Shown: positions 11,764 to 23,476, numbered from the stretch's first letter. The stretch: DNA of 64,000 nt from Laburnicola sp. R22_1 (GCA_014281115.1 JACONQ010000001.1:2480001-2544000); one strand, 5' to 3'. Notes: a model not told the origin generated them from the sequence alone. Made by a program: numbers and translations.

Positions 11764-12117
11764 GGTTATGAGCCCGGCGCTCTAACAATTTTATTATTTA
11801 TTATTATCTACCTTTTAGCTTACTAAGCTATTCTTCTATCAATTTTTCGATATATACCTCATTTTTCTCAGAATTTCTTTGAGATTCTGATTCTTTTATG
11901 CTAGCTAGTCTAGTCCTTTTAGCTTACTAAGCTATCTTGGCAAAATCGATATTTTGACCAATACCTTATTTTTCTCAGAATTTTCTGAGCTCTTTTACTA
12001 GCTGGACTAGTTCATTACCTTTTTAGGCAATTTCGACAAGCCTTATTAATTTTTCAATAAATACCTCATTTTTCTTAGATTTCTGAGCTCTTTTTGTCCT
12101 ATCAATCTCATTTACAA

Positions 12118-13295
12118 TGAGTTCTAAGATTTCTTCTATCTCTAAGCAGGAGATACTTAAGGGTATTTCCAACTATAAGATGCGGAAGCCTAGGGCTATT
12201 TCTATTCTTATAATAGAAAATTGTATGGCTGCAATTTAGAGTGGTAATAATATTGCAATTAATTTAGTGTCGAAAGATATTAATTTAAAAGCATAATTAA
12301 TTATTACTTTATTAGTCGAAGATGGTCCTTTACAGCATATTAAGGATTTATCTACAGCTAATGAGATGTGGATTTGTTTGGGGAATCTTTATTCTCCTAA
12401 AGGTTACTATTCTGAATTTCTTCTTTTAAAGGAGTTATTTAATAGTACCTTGTTAGATTTTAATTTAATGGAGGAGTACCTTAATAAAATTAAATATTTA
12501 ACAACAAATCTTGACTATAAGTTAATTAAAACACCCAAACAGGTTATTGTGGCCTGGGTGTTAAATAATTTAACTCCTAATTATGAGGGGTTTGTTACTT
12601 TAGTAACTTAATTATTTCGGGATGATTCTTTAAAGATTAATCTAGAGAATTTATTCTCTAATTTAATTGATGAAAGTCGTCGTTAGACGCACTTGGATAG
12701 TGATAAAACTAAGGTTTTATACACTAAATTCCAGAATTAACACAAAGTTATAAAGTCTAAACGATTTTGTAATAAGTGTAAAACAAATACCCACTTTACT
12801 AATAAGTATTGGTATTTACATCGTGAAAATAAACCTAAATGGTTTAAAACAAATCACGATTTCAAATCTAAAAAAGATGAAAAAATAGATAAAAATCTAT
12901 TAAATCGTGAATCCGAATGTCCGTCAGATCGACTAGATCGAAAGCTGTTAGATAAAATGGCTGAGTCATCTAAACTAATGGAAATTAAAAAGGTATTATT
13001 AACTACCCTAAATAAAAAACAAACGAATTCGAGAAAAGGACATCGAAATCCCCGAAATCTAGAATTTAATTCTAGAAATCCTAAACAAGTATTAAAAACT
13101 ACTAAGGTATTTATAACTACCAAGTCAAAAAGCCCTAATTTAATACTTGATTTAGGTAGTTCATCTCATATTATATCCAACAAAAACCTATTTATAGAAA
13201 ATTCGTTAGTTAAAAAAACTACAAAAATACAATGGGGAAATAACAATATTTTAACTTCGCAATGTATTGGCAACGTGAGCTTTATATATAATAAT
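12118..13295 (+). pseudogene. Degraded copia gag/protease of element B
   Basis: Aligned over its whole length to 2142-3317 of element A. Open pieces remain at 12366-12611 and 12957-13301, but the frame is stopped repeatedly, for example by TAG for CAG and TAA for CAA. The zinc knuckle has lost its last cysteine (TAT for TGT near 12809), and the protease active-site serine codon has changed (DLG for DSG). It does keep longer A-runs than element A, so its frame from gag to protease is the better preserved of the two. No function is expected. Confidence 0.82.
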
Positions 13296-14241
13296 TGTTA
13301 AAACTATATTAGTAAGCAAAATAAATAATAAAATAACATGTTAGAATTTCGCTGTTATAATAAAAGATAAATAGATAAATAACTATAAGCTACCTAAAAA
13401 TAAACTAAAATAGTCGTTCCGACAATAAGTTGCAATTAAAGCCAAAGTCAACTTTAAGTAACGCACAAAAAGTTTACTAAAAGATAATTGTAAGATATCC
13501 AATATTATATATATTGAAACTAAAACCAAAATATAATATAAAACTAACCTAATAAATATTATAAAATACGCTATCGTAATATAAATAAGCTCGTAATTAA
13601 TTTTTCTTAATCAATAACTTTTGACAAACTTGTCGCAATCAAGCGCTTTAACAATTTTGAGCAATTGCTAAAAAGAATATACTAAACAAGGCAATATTAT
13701 ACGTATTAAATTACTTATTACTAAAAACAAAATATAACATATAAAAGACTTGTTTTATAATATAAAATACATTAGCGTATAATAAACTAAGGAGTAATAA
13801 ATTATGCTAAAATAAGGCGTTTATTATTAATGTTATAACTAAGTAATAGTAAAACAAAGTTTATAATAGCTCGTATATAAAACACTAGTTTGCATATAAA
13901 ACACTAGTTTGTATATAAAACACTAGTTTGCATATAAAACACTAGTTTGTATATAAAACACTAGTTTGCATATAAAACACTAGTTTGCATATAATAGCTT
14001 ATATATAAAATAATAGCTCGTATATAAAACACTATTGCATATAAAACACTAGTTTAAATATTAGTTTAAAACACTAGCACGCATAAAAGTTAAAGGCATA
14101 ATTAAACTATACAAAACGAAGTGTTCGTTAGTCTAAATTATTTTGTATATAGATTGCTAGGTAGCCAGTTTATTAAAATTAATCAACCAGTTTAACAATA
14201 CTAACTCGATCACCTTCTTATCTATTTATCTACTTTTTACA
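13296..14241 (+). repeat. 3' LTR of element B (or independent solo LTR)
   Basis: 946 bp, TG...CA, of the shorter subtype (ATATTGAAACTAAAACC near 13511), the opposite of its 5' partner. It is followed at once by another, 5'-truncated LTR. Confidence 0.88.
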
Positions 14242-14242
14242 T

Positions 14243-15081
14243 ATAAATAGATAAATAACTATAAGCTACCTAAAAATAACGAAAATAATTATTCTAACAA
14301 TAAGTTATAATTAAAGCCAAAGTTAACTTTAAGTAACGCACAAAAAGTTTACTAAAAGATAATTATAAGAAATCTAATATTATATGTATTAAATTACTTA
14401 AAACTAAAAACAAAATATAATATAAAACTAACCTAATAAATATTATAAAATACGCTATCGTAATATAAATAAGCTCGTAATTAATTTTTCTAAATTAATA
14501 ACTTTTGACAAACTTGTCGCAATTAAGCGCTTTAACAATTTTGAGCAATTGCTAAAAAGAATATACTAAACAAGGCAATATTATATATATTAAATTACTT
14601 ATTACAAAAAAACAAATATAACATATAAAAGACTTGTTTTATAATATAAAATACATTAGCGTATAATAAACTAAGGAGTAATAAATTATTCTAAAATAAG
14701 GCGTTTATTATTAACGTTATAACTAAGTAATAGTAAAATAAAGTTTGCATATAAAATAATAGCTCGCATATAAAACACTAGTTTGGATATAAAACACTAG
14801 TGTGCATATAAATAATAGCTTATATATAAAACACTAGTCTGTATGTAAAATAATAGCTCGTGTATAGAACACTATTGCATATAAAACACTAGTTTAAACA
14901 TTAGTTTAAAACACTAGCACGCATAAAAGTTAAAGGCATAATTAAACTATACAAAACTAAGTGTTCGTTAGTCTAAATTATTTTGTATATAGATTGCTAG
15001 GTAGCCAGTTTATTGAAATAAATCAACCAGTTTAACAATACTAACTCGATTACCTTCTTATCTATTTATCCACTTTTCACA
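14243..15081 (+). repeat. 5'-truncated copia LTR
   Basis: It starts inside the LTR at ATAAATAGATAAATAACT and continues to the normal end CCACTTTTCACA at 15081. About the first 70 bases of the LTR are missing. It directly abuts the preceding LTR, so the two are in tandem. Confidence 0.85.
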
Positions 15082-15208
15082 AATGGTTTATTATTTATAT
15101 CTCTTTATAGATACTAGCAATTGCCCTTAGGTTACTCTACGTCGCGTCGCTATACACACGCTTCTTTTATCTCTTTTATTGCTTATCCTTTTAAAGGACT
15201 TAGTTTGC

Positions 15209-15320
15209 GTTATTATTATTATTATTATTATTATTGTTATTATTATTATTGTTATTATTATTATTGTTATTATTATTATTGTTATTATTATTATTGTTAT
15301 TATTATTATTGTTATTATTA
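15209..15320. repeat. Tandem satellite of (TTA)n with regular TTG interruptions
   Basis: TTATTATTATTATTG repeated about every 15 bases, seven times. The open frames on both strands through it (Tyr/Cys or Ile/Thr runs) are artefacts of the repeat. Confidence 0.9.
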
Positions 15321-16759
15321 CTAGCACATCTATATAGTGTTATAAGTAATAATAAGGTAGAGGTACTAGTGCATATACCTCTTATTATTATTCTCTTTAA
15401 TAAAAGTTAACTACACATAGTAATAGATAGTAAAATTATAGTTAGCCCTAAGGTCCTTTTTTAGTAGGTAGAGGTTATAGAGCTTAGCTATATATATTAT
15501 ATTACTAGGTAACTACTTATATAGTAGCTATAGGCTAAGCTTCTTAAGTTAGATAATTTAGAAATCTATCTATATCTAGCGTAGATTTAGTAGGCCTTTT
15601 AGGTACTATATACCTATCTCTTTAACTATACCTTTTAGCGTCTTAATATATTATAGTATTGCCGCTTTATTAATATATATACTTTTTAGCTTGGCTGCCT
15701 TAGTAGGTATAAGGGTAGGGCGTATTAACTTCTTAAGCGTATATAAATTTAATATAGTAGAGATAGTAAGGTAAATAATATAATAAATAAGTAGTGTTAC
15801 TAAAAAGTAGTTAAACCTATAGTGTATACTTGTAGAGAGCTATAGTAGTAATAAGTATTACTATCTATAAGCAAGTTAACGCGTTATATATACTTATAGT
15901 ATATAAGTATAAAGTAGTTACTAATATATATATATATAGATATCGTGTACTAAACTAATATAATATAATTAATAACTAAGCGTATATAATATACAATTAC
16001 TATAGCTAGCTAATATTTCTCTTAGTAAGAATAGCCTAATAAAAACAAATAAAAATAAAAGGCTTGCTAAGCCTATAATTATTAACTATAGAGAGCTATA
16101 TTACTTATAAGTAAGTTAGTCTTCTAGAAACTATTATAGTAGTACTAGAGGGCTATTATCTTATAAGATATAACCTATATACTACTAAATAAAGTAGTAG
16201 TTATTCTTTATCTTCTACTACGCCTATTATTAATAGGTAACTTATAGGTAAGTGTTATTGTTACTATTAGTTATATTAGTAACGCTCTAAAGAAGGCATC
16301 TATGCTTCTAATATATAGTATTTAAGGATATAGGGGCCTATCTACTATGTCTATTAATAGGCGTTATTAATAACGCCCTAAAGATAGGCTATAAATAGTT
16401 AAGCTGCAGCTTAATAATTACTACTATAGTGTAAGGGCACTATAGGGATTATTATACTATATATAAGATAATAGTAGTAATTAGAATTTAAATATAAGAT
16501 AGTAGTAATACCTATATAAGGTAGGTATATAGGTAGGCTATATATATAGCCTCACTTAAAACCGCGCTAGTCCTAAAAAGAAAAATAGCTAAGGATAACG
16601 TAAGCAAGGGGGCTGCACTTTAGATTAGTAATACTTTTTTACGAACTTTTTAATTACTAAATAGAGGGCACTACTTTTTTATTATATTATTTAAGATAAA
16701 AGCCTTTGTTATTCTACTCCTAGGTAGATTTAATTATTACCACATATTTTATGTATAGA

Positions 16760-16960
16760 TTTTTTTTACTTAAAGTGTGTGTACTAAGCCTACTAAGCTT
16801 ACGTAGCTTACTTATAATATACTAATCTTTTTTTATTAATACTATCTTAAAACACTTTTCTACTAGTATATTAATAATAGTAAAAGGGATAACTACTATT
16901 ATTATAATATTTTTATTAGAAAGCCCTTAGTCGCAAAAAAAAAAACTATACTCTATTAAT
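16760..16960 (+). repeat. Third arm of the inverted-repeat transposon family
   Basis: The segment from ATTTTTTTTACTTAAAG through TTAATACTATCTTAAAAC to TTAGTCGCAAAAAAAAAAAC aligns to 7565-7737 in the same orientation. It carries C-to-T type differences (ACAC for ACGC). It is a single arm with no partner nearby, and lies directly at the edge of the AT block. Confidence 0.65.
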
Positions 16961-17256
16961 AGAACATTATTAACTAACGATCTACCGTGTAGCTACTCGG
17001 CTCTGGTTCACAACAGCTCGAGCTTCCTAGAAGCTGCACAACCAGGCAGATCCACTCCGAGGAGGCTTCTGTCTATCGCATCTGTTGCTTCCGGACCTTG
17101 ACATGTAATTCGCAAAGTCCCAGACGAAGCAAAACCGCCCTATTAGCTATTGACCGTGGCTTTTTGCTCAAGATCTTGCAACTCAATACCATCAAGCAAG
17201 CCCCCGTCTCTGCTCCGCCTCTGCGGTTTTGTGCTCTTTCCAAGCTCCTTCTCCTG

Positions 17257-17915
17257 TCAGATCCACTGTTCTACTAGACTAATTGGCCACAAAACGGCAG
17301 CAGCTATCAGGCAAAACCCGGCCGACCAGAATTGCCACAACCATATCAGTATCCAGCTCAGAGGAATGACGAACTTGACGAACTCGTCTGTCTGGTACAG
17401 GTCATCTTGGCTCTGAATATAGTATTTCCGGTCCCCGCGGTTGTGTTTGAGCTTCAAGACGGTTGTGAGATTTACGGGCGCGCGATGGAATGGGACAACC
17501 CAAATACTGAAGACCTGGGAGATGTTGACGTAGAGGAGGAGGTTTGTTTCGTCGTACGCTGTGGCGGCACTTTAGCTCACGGTCCGGAGAGTGCCAGAGG
17601 GTTTTCAGATGCCGCGCATAATTGCGCCCTCAGAATTGGGCAGATAGGAGCCCCCGGGGTCCGCTACTTACCCACGGAATTCACCGTAAGCTCAATCTTG
17701 GGGCTCAAGATCTTATACCATCGGTATATCGCCCAGATCAAGAATCGCGAGTTGTCCCAGCTTCCCGTCCGACAGAAGGGGTGTGTGAAGGAGGCATTGG
17801 GCGTAAAGTATGTTTCTATCGTGTCGCGTTGTATCGAAGGTGGCGATTGTGTGAGAAGGTGGATAACGCCGGTGATTTCCTTGACTGGGAGCTGTGAGTC
17901 GATTGTGGCGCGCAT
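17257..17915 (-). CDS. SigF-like NTF2-like domain protein with C-terminal membrane segment
   Basis: Two exons, 17672-17915 and 17257-17558, joined across a 113-bp intron with GTAAGT donor and CACAG acceptor, give 181 residues. The join makes a continuous NTF2-like fold sequence (PNASFTHPFC, then TVNSVAYDETNLLLYVNISQ). The last third holds a hydrophobic segment (FVIPLSWILIWLWQFWSAGF), so the protein is probably anchored in a membrane. By resemblance it belongs to the fungal family described as SigF-like NTF2-like; no enzymatic role is established that I know. An in-frame ATG upstream at 18005 would add 30 residues, but I prefer the start at 17915 because the conserved part begins there. It is divergent from CutC with a 256-bp shared upstream region. 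Confidence 0.8.
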
Positions 17916-18171
17916 CGGGGAGTAGGGCAAGGCAAACCTGGATTCTCCATGGTGAATGGCTTGAATGTGAGAGAAGTTGTCGAGGGAATCAGAGTAGTCT
18001 AGCAATCAATGGAGATGCGGCGACGGGAGACGGGGTCACGAAGTTTGGGGCTCGACTTTCACATGCTTGCGCTTGGATTGACGTCATCCTTCACAGCTTC
18101 GACCCACCCATCGAAGCCTGGTCTCGCACTCCCTCGACCGTCCCGTCTGCTTCACTGTGAAGATCACTGCG

Positions 18172-18843
18172 ATGCTCGAAATTGCCTGTTTCAACGTCGC
18201 TTCCGCGCTTGCAGCGGCGCACGCGGGCGCCGACCGGATTGAACTCTGCGCCGACTACGCTGCTGGCGGCGTCACGCCTTCCCTGGAAGCTCTCGCAGAG
18301 ATCCGCAAGGCGACCGCGATCCCTGTCAACGTTATGATCCGACCCAGGCCAGGCGACTTTTGCTACACGACTTTGAACTACTACCAGATGAAGCTGGACA
18401 TTTTGCAACTCAAGGCAGGCGCTAGTGGATTCGTCTTCGGTATTCTGGATGAGCAACGCCGCGTTGACGAGGCTCGAAACCGTGAATTGGTCAAGATGGC
18501 TGCACCGCTTCCGTGTACTTTCCATCGAGCCTTCGACCAGGTAGCAGATCAGACCGAAGCAGTGAATCGCATCATCGGCTGTGGCTTCACCTCCATCCTC
18601 ACAAGTGGAGGACAACGGGACGCCATGTCTGGCGCTGCTCAAGTTGCTCGGCTCCAACAAGACTTTGGTAATGGCCAAATCACCTTCATACTCGGTGGAG
18701 GCGTCCGATCTACCAACATTATGACCCTACGACAGCAGACCCACGTTTCATGGTTTCATTCTGCAGCCATCACACAGCCCGGAGAGATTGTTGACCAAGA
18801 CGAAGTCACAAAGCTCCAGGTTATGCTTCGCCATGACGAGTAG
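18172..18843 (+). CDS. cutC: Copper homeostasis protein CutC
   Basis: A single exon of 223 residues starting at ATG 18172; the upstream in-frame codon at 18157 is GTG. The start MLEIACFNVASALAAA, then AGADRIELC and AAGGVTPS, is the N-terminal hallmark of CutC. Further family blocks are NVMIRPRPGDFCY, CTFHRAFDQ and ILTSGG, followed by ILGGGV. CutC folds as a TIM barrel and has been linked to copper tolerance in bacteria and animals; its exact activity is unsettled. Length fits the family (about 200-250). It is convergent with the Scj1 gene, whose stop lies about 300 bp downstream; that spacer holds nothing else visible. Confidence 0.93.
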   Translation: MLEIACFNVASALAAAHAGADRIELCADYAAGGVTPSLEALAEIRKATAIPVNVMIRPRPGDFCYTTLNYYQMKLDILQLKAGASGFVFGILDEQRRVDEARNRELVKMAAPLPCTFHRAFDQVADQTEAVNRIIGCGFTSILTSGGQRDAMSGAAQVARLQQDFGNGQITFILGGGVRSTNIMTLRQQTHVSWFHSAAITQPGEIVDQDEVTKLQVMLRHDE

Positions 18844-19148
18844 GAATGTAATCGACGTGCAACTGCTATCGCTGTGTAGCCTTGAGCCAGGAACGATGGG
18901 ATGCACCATAGTAGATGCGGACAGCACGTCACCTGTCGCAAAGTTGGAAGCCCTAATCTATTTCCGCCCCAGAAGATTCAAGCAACGATCAAATGGCGTG
19001 CAGTCTTGGATCTTCGAACCTGATCCATGAACTCTACGCCCCTCTCCCAGTCATCAGATACTCCAAGAAACTCCGGGTATACCTAACCCCACTAGCATAA
19101 CAAGCATACCCCCATACTATACACGTCTCTTCATTGTATCCGTAATAG

Positions 19149-20511
19149 CTATAACTCATCATGCTCCTCACTTGGCATGACAATCGGCTCTTTGGGCCTG
19201 CCCCACTCTTCATCCAGCACCTTCCCACTCTTCTTCCTGTACTTCTCCCACACGTTCCAGAAATCCTTGGCCATGCCCTTCTCCATCTGATCTGGCAGTA
19301 TAACCACATACTCGACATGCAAGCTGCCGAACTGCTGCTCCGCGTTGTTCTCCAATTGCTGGTGCCAAACCGGCATGCCCTCGTCCGCGATGATCTCGAC
19401 TTGGTGGGGTTGCACGACCTCGCCGCGCTTGCGGGATAGTTGCACAATGTGCCCGTCGAGATGCGTGATGTTGCGCGTCCAGTCACCCATCCATGCTTCC
19501 CGTAGGGAGAGTGCTTCGCGCCAGAAGAGGTCCTTGCCGCGGCGTCGGAAGAAGGTGCCGTCCGTCCTCTCGTGATCTGCCTGGCCCATCCGTGGGTCTG
19601 TCTCGACAAGATGCACAATGAGATCGCCAGCCACCCAGTCGGGACTCTCGTCTGCCTCGTTCTCGTAGGTGATGCGTACGCCATGCGGCATGCCCTTTTC
19701 GATGTGCAGCTCGTGCTTCTCTGGCTCGCGGACCACTCTACTCCCGCCGCACACGGGACACGGATGCTTGATGGTCTTTCCCTTTCCGGCGCACTTGTCA
19801 CACTGTACTTGCATCTGCTGGAACAGCCCCGGCGCCAACTGCTGCCGTTGAATGCGTGCTCCACGTCCACCGCACGCTCCGCACGTCTCCACGTGTCCGT
19901 CCTCGCTGCCTGTGCCCTCGCATGCAGAGCAGATGGCCTGCTTTTCCACCTCGAATTCCGTGACGCGTCCATTGTAGAAGTCCCGGAGCGGGACGGCGAC
20001 GCGGAGCTCCATGTCTGGACCCTGTCGTTGGCCGCCACCGTGCCCAAAGTGACCGCTACCACCAAAGAAGCGCGAGAAGAGATCAAAGGGGTCGTGGTGC
20101 TGGCGCGGAGAGCCTCCTCGTTTGTGCTGTTCTATGCCTTCATGGCCATATTGGTCGTATATGCGGCGGGATTCTTCGTCGACGAGCACTTCGTATGCTT
20201 CGGCTACGGCGACGAACTTTTCATGCGCCGTGCCGTCCCCACTGCTTTGGATTAGCTTATGCGACTCGCACATGGCGGGTGGAGGCGTGTCGCGTACGGG
20301 TTCTTGTCTGGGTGGTACTTTTTGCTGAGGGATCGATATGCTTTCTTGATCTCTCGCTCGCTGGCATCTTTTTTGAGGCCGAGCAACTGTAGCCAACGTT
20401 AGCCATGGTCCGCTCTGGGTGGGGGATGCGGCCGAGTCGTACCTTATAGAAGTCTTCTGCAGCCAGCACGGCCAGCGCCAGGCAACTCAGCAACACTATC
20501 CGCAAGAGCAT
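19149..20511 (-). CDS. scj1: ER-lumenal DnaJ/Hsp40 co-chaperone, Scj1 type
   Basis: Three exons: 20443-20511, 20298-20386 and 19149-20244, 417 residues. Exon 1 encodes a signal peptide ([20 protein letters not shown]). The J domain is split between exons 1 and 3 and holds the HPD triad in [10 protein letters not shown] Gly-rich stretch follows, then four CxxCxGxG-type zinc motifs ([32 protein letters not shown]), then the C-terminal substrate-binding domain. The last four residues are HDEL, the ER-retention signal. This set defines the Scj1/ERdj3 class, which delivers unfolded clients to Hsp70 (Kar2/BiP) in the ER. The first ATG, at 20511, begins the signal peptide. Divergent from the mitoribosomal S17 gene. 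Confidence 0.95.
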
Positions 20512-20933
20512 TGTGTCCAACGACGCTCACACCAGCGAATTGCACTACAAAGGGCAACGAACGAAGGCTAAGCAGGCACGGATTCAGTCCATGGAGACGG
20601 TTGAGCAGCGGGACAAGACGGTATGGTATATACGTGGCGCGGGAGCTGGAAACCATTATCTGGCCAGTAGCTGTTGCGCCCGGCCAATCGGCGTGCGGCG
20701 TGCGGCTGGCGCACTGGCCCCTTGCCAGGGCTCACTTTTCAGCGGAGGGCACCGTGGGATACCAAGTAACCAACCAAGTAGAGTCTATAGACGATACTAG
20801 ATAGATAGCATTCATCTTCCACTCTCGCTCGCCGCCGCTCGACCCGCGAGACGCATTCGCTTGCCGTCTCCCACCTGGCAGTGCCCTCCACCGTCACCAT
20901 CCCCGCGCCCGTTCGGCGGCCACCTCCACGGCC
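20512..20933. promoter_or_regulatory. Shared upstream region of Scj1 and MRPS17
   Basis: The 422-bp spacer between two divergent genes. A CCAAT box (GGCCAATCGG) lies at 20684-20688. Open frames through it are not conserved with any protein I recognise. The promoter role is inferred from position. Confidence 0.5.
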
Positions 20934-21640
20934 ATGTCGAAGCAGGCCGCACCCATAGTCCGCAAGCTCATATCGAGCTCGCATGTGGGCGTCGTCGTGT
21001 CGGCAGGCCGCATGCTGCGCACCGTCAAAGTGCGCGTCGCCGGCCAGGAGTGGAACAAGAGGTTTCGAAAGGTGCGTCGGCCGCGGTCAAGGGAGCAGCG
21101 CATGCTAACAGACGGTCTATCCAGCACTTCCCCTCGGAGCAAACCCACCTCGTAGCCGACCCCAACAACTCCCTCGTCCAAGGCGACGTCGTCCGCATCG
21201 CCAGCGGCTGGCGCACCTCCAAGAACGTCCGCCACGTCGTCACCTCCATCGTCGCGCCCTTCGGCGAGCCTGTCGAGAACCGACCCCCTGTCCTCACCGA
21301 GGAACAACGTATGAACATGCGCGTCCGGGCCCGGTTACTCAAGGATGTGCGCAGCGCAGCCAACGGAAGGCAGACCAGTATGCAGAGGCTAGCCCACGCG
21401 AGGAAGCAGGGCGTCGACATCCCCACGTTGGAGGAGGCCATGGCCAACGTGCGGCTGGCTGAGCAAGACGCCCGGCTGAGCAAGGAATCAAAGGGGAAGG
21501 GAGGGAACACAGAGCCTCATCGAGGGGCGGCCGCCCAGGCTGCTACGAACAATGAGCGGCGGCTTCCGCCAGGGCGACACACAAAAGAAGAGGAGATATC
21601 CGAAGCAAAGGTCAAGGATGCAAGGGTGCAGACGACCTAG
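20934..21640 (+). CDS. mrps17: Mitochondrial small ribosomal subunit protein uS17m
   Basis: Exon 1 20934-21071 and exon 2 21125-21640, 217 residues. The intron has GTGCGT, a GCTAAC branch site and CCAG. The S17 OB-fold reads VGVVVSAGRMLRTVKVRV, then RFRKHFPSEQTHLVADPNN across the splice, then GDVVRIASGWRTSKNVRHVV. The long basic, charged C-terminal tail (from about residue 110) is typical of fungal mitochondrial S17 and absent from bacterial S17. It binds 16S-like rRNA in the mitoribosome; mitochondrial import is inferred from the family, as no strong cleavable presequence is obvious. Confidence 0.9.
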
Positions 21641-22029
21641 ACATCGCGGCTTGCCAGACCTGTGCCATGACATCTGTAAGATAATCGTGTACAAAAGAGC
21701 CGTTTCTCAAATACTAGCATTGGGCGTCCGCGGACCGTACCGTAGTACCCTGACATGTAACATACTCCTATCGACCCGCTTGAGACAGCCCGGCAAGCGG
21801 TTGACCAAGTACAACCGCCTGGCTATTATCTGTATCAGGAATCAATACTCTGAACGTGTGCCTATTTCATACAACAGCTGAAGGGTATCGCAACAACAAC
21901 AAGCCCGCCATCCCTAAATGCAAAGGTAGAACAACTCCAGATACCGTGCCTAGAGGCAGTACGCCATCCCATGCCGCTTAATGCGCTGACTAATCCCCCG
22001 TGAATAGACATGATAAACCGTACAACTCT
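21641..22029. other. Convergent spacer between MRPS17 and CDC7
   Basis: 389 bp between two stop codons. It should contain both 3' ends; no gene or repeat is visible. Confidence 0.6.
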
Positions 22030-23476
22030 TCACACCTCGACTAGGTCAACCATGTCATCGTCCGCTTCGCTGTCCTCGTATGCTTTCGTGAGGAATGGGT
22101 GTCGTAGAGCCTCGTCTGCCGTCATGCGCCTAGCGGGGTCGCATTCCAAAAGCCGGTACAAAAACGCCACCGCTTCCTTCTCTTCCTCGTCTAGCTCCTT
22201 CTTTGGGGCATTCTTGTCGGCATCGGTGCGGCCTGTGCACCACAAAATGATTTTCTCGAGACTGTGGCCATGCTCGCTGTAACTCGGGATGTTCGTTTCA
22301 AAGACTTGGCCATGAAGCAGGGCGGCCTCCTTCATCTTCTTGCGTCCAAAAATTGTGGTAATCTCCAAGAGGGCGTCGATATCATCGGCGCTGTGAAAAA
22401 AGGGGAAACGCCGAGTCAACAACGTCAAGAGAATGACGCCGGCGCTCCACATGTCGATGATGGTAGTCTGCTGTGTGCATTTAAGAAGCACTTCTGGGGC
22501 GCGGAAGCCACGAGTACCAGCCCGGTTCGCCCGACGGCTACTCCGCGTGTCGTTCTTTGGATAGCTGGATGTCTGATGTCCAGCTTGCTGATTCTGAGCA
22601 TAGACGCTGTGCGCAATCCTGTAGCGGCGCTCATCGGACGTAAGGGTACAGTTGCACTGGTGTGAATCGGTGCCTTCCCGTTCGGCAAGACCGAAGTCGA
22701 CGAGGACTCCTCGAGTCTGCCATTTGTTGTAGAGGAAGTTGGTTGGCTTGACGTCACGATGCAGAATCTTCTTCTGGTGCACTGATCGCAGTGCAGTGAG
22801 CAGACTCTTCATGTACAGACGCATCTCGGAGACCTTCATGTCCTTGTAGTAATCACGGAAGTCTTGATGCTGGAAGTAGGGAAGCACGGCGACGACCTGG
22901 TCCTGGTGGCGGAAGGCGGTGATCAACGGACATACCGAGTCGGAGTTCTTCAGGTCGTAGAGCAGCTCCAGCTCGTTGAAGATGCGGATGGGACTGCTGG
23001 TGACGTATATCTTCTTGATGGCCACATAGTGAGGCCGCCGCGACGACCGTTTGGAGTTGCTCGCGGGCGACGACCACTTGCGCTGCTCGCGCTCGTCGGC
23101 GTCCCAGCGGTTCTCGTACTTGTAATACTCCAGGTCCTCAGCTTTGTATACGGTTGAGAAGGTGCCTGCAAGCTCCTGTTAGTCGAGCCGTCCGGCTGCA
23201 GTCCGGGCCGATGGAAGACTCACCCTCTCCGATGCGGTTGAGGACTCGGTAGCGCTTGTTGATGCCGACGAAACTGTTCTCGAAGCGTTCGATGTCCTCA
23301 GCCACGAGATGGTCTACCTCTTCCTCCTCGCTCGTGTCGACAGTGCGCCCGCTCTCTTCGAGCGGGTCGGCGCTCTCGTCCAACATCTCTTCGGGTTGCT
23401 CCTCGACATGATCATGATGCTGGTGGATGCCTACGTCGTCGGCACGGCGCTGCAGCGGCACGCGGGCTTTGGCCAT
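22030..23476 (-). CDS. cdc7: Cdc7-type (Hsk1/DDK) serine/threonine kinase
   Basis: Exons 23224-23476 and 22030-23165 around a 58-bp intron (GTGAGT...TTGCAG), 462 residues. The join restores the Gly-rich loop GEGTFSTVYKAE. Other kinase motifs are VAIKKIYV (ATP lysine), HRDVKPTNFLYN (catalytic loop), DFGLAE (in place of DFG-x-A) and GTRGFRAPEVLL (activation segment). Between DFG and APE is an insert of about 60 residues with Cys and Arg-rich sequence, as expected for kinase insert 2 of Cdc7. Cdc7 with its Dbf4 partner phosphorylates Mcm2-7 to fire replication origins. The acidic N-terminus (EEQPEEMLDES, TSEEEEVD) precedes the fold. The start at 23476 is the first ATG in frame with the kinase after the CTG-repeat region. 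Confidence 0.93.

Larger units (their letters stand above)
10866..14241 (+). mobile_element. Copia element B, internally deleted and RIP-like mutated
   Basis: LTRs at 10866-11763 and 13296-14241 flank only 1.5 kb. The internal part keeps the primer site (11764-11786), the leader, gag (from ATG 12118) and the protease start (LDLGSSSHI, where element A has DSG), then jumps directly to an LTR. Integrase, reverse transcriptase and RNase H are missing; the join corresponds to about position 3317 of element A. Gag is full of stops that are C-to-T or G-to-A changes relative to element A. It could be an internally deleted element, or a gag fragment into which a separate solo LTR landed. No target duplication supports either. 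Confidence 0.85.
15082..16974. other. AT-rich decayed DNA up to the composition boundary
   Basis: No gene on either strand. It holds a TTATTATTG-type satellite (15209-15320), a stretch around 16630-16750 that has a much less mutated relative at 50590-50710, and one arm of the inverted-repeat transposon at 16760-16960. The AT-rich character ends sharply near 16975. Confidence 0.75.

Noticed and set aside
15121..15327. Open frames on both strands rich in Tyr/Cys or Ile/Thr
   Set aside because: Produced by the TTA/TTG satellite.
17332..17925. 197-codon open frame, plus strand
   Set aside because: Antisense to the SigF/NTF2-like gene, whose spliced frame is conserved.
19034..20086. 350-codon open frame, minus strand
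   Set aside because: Out-of-frame shadow of the Scj1 coding exon; Arg/Ser-rich with no domain.
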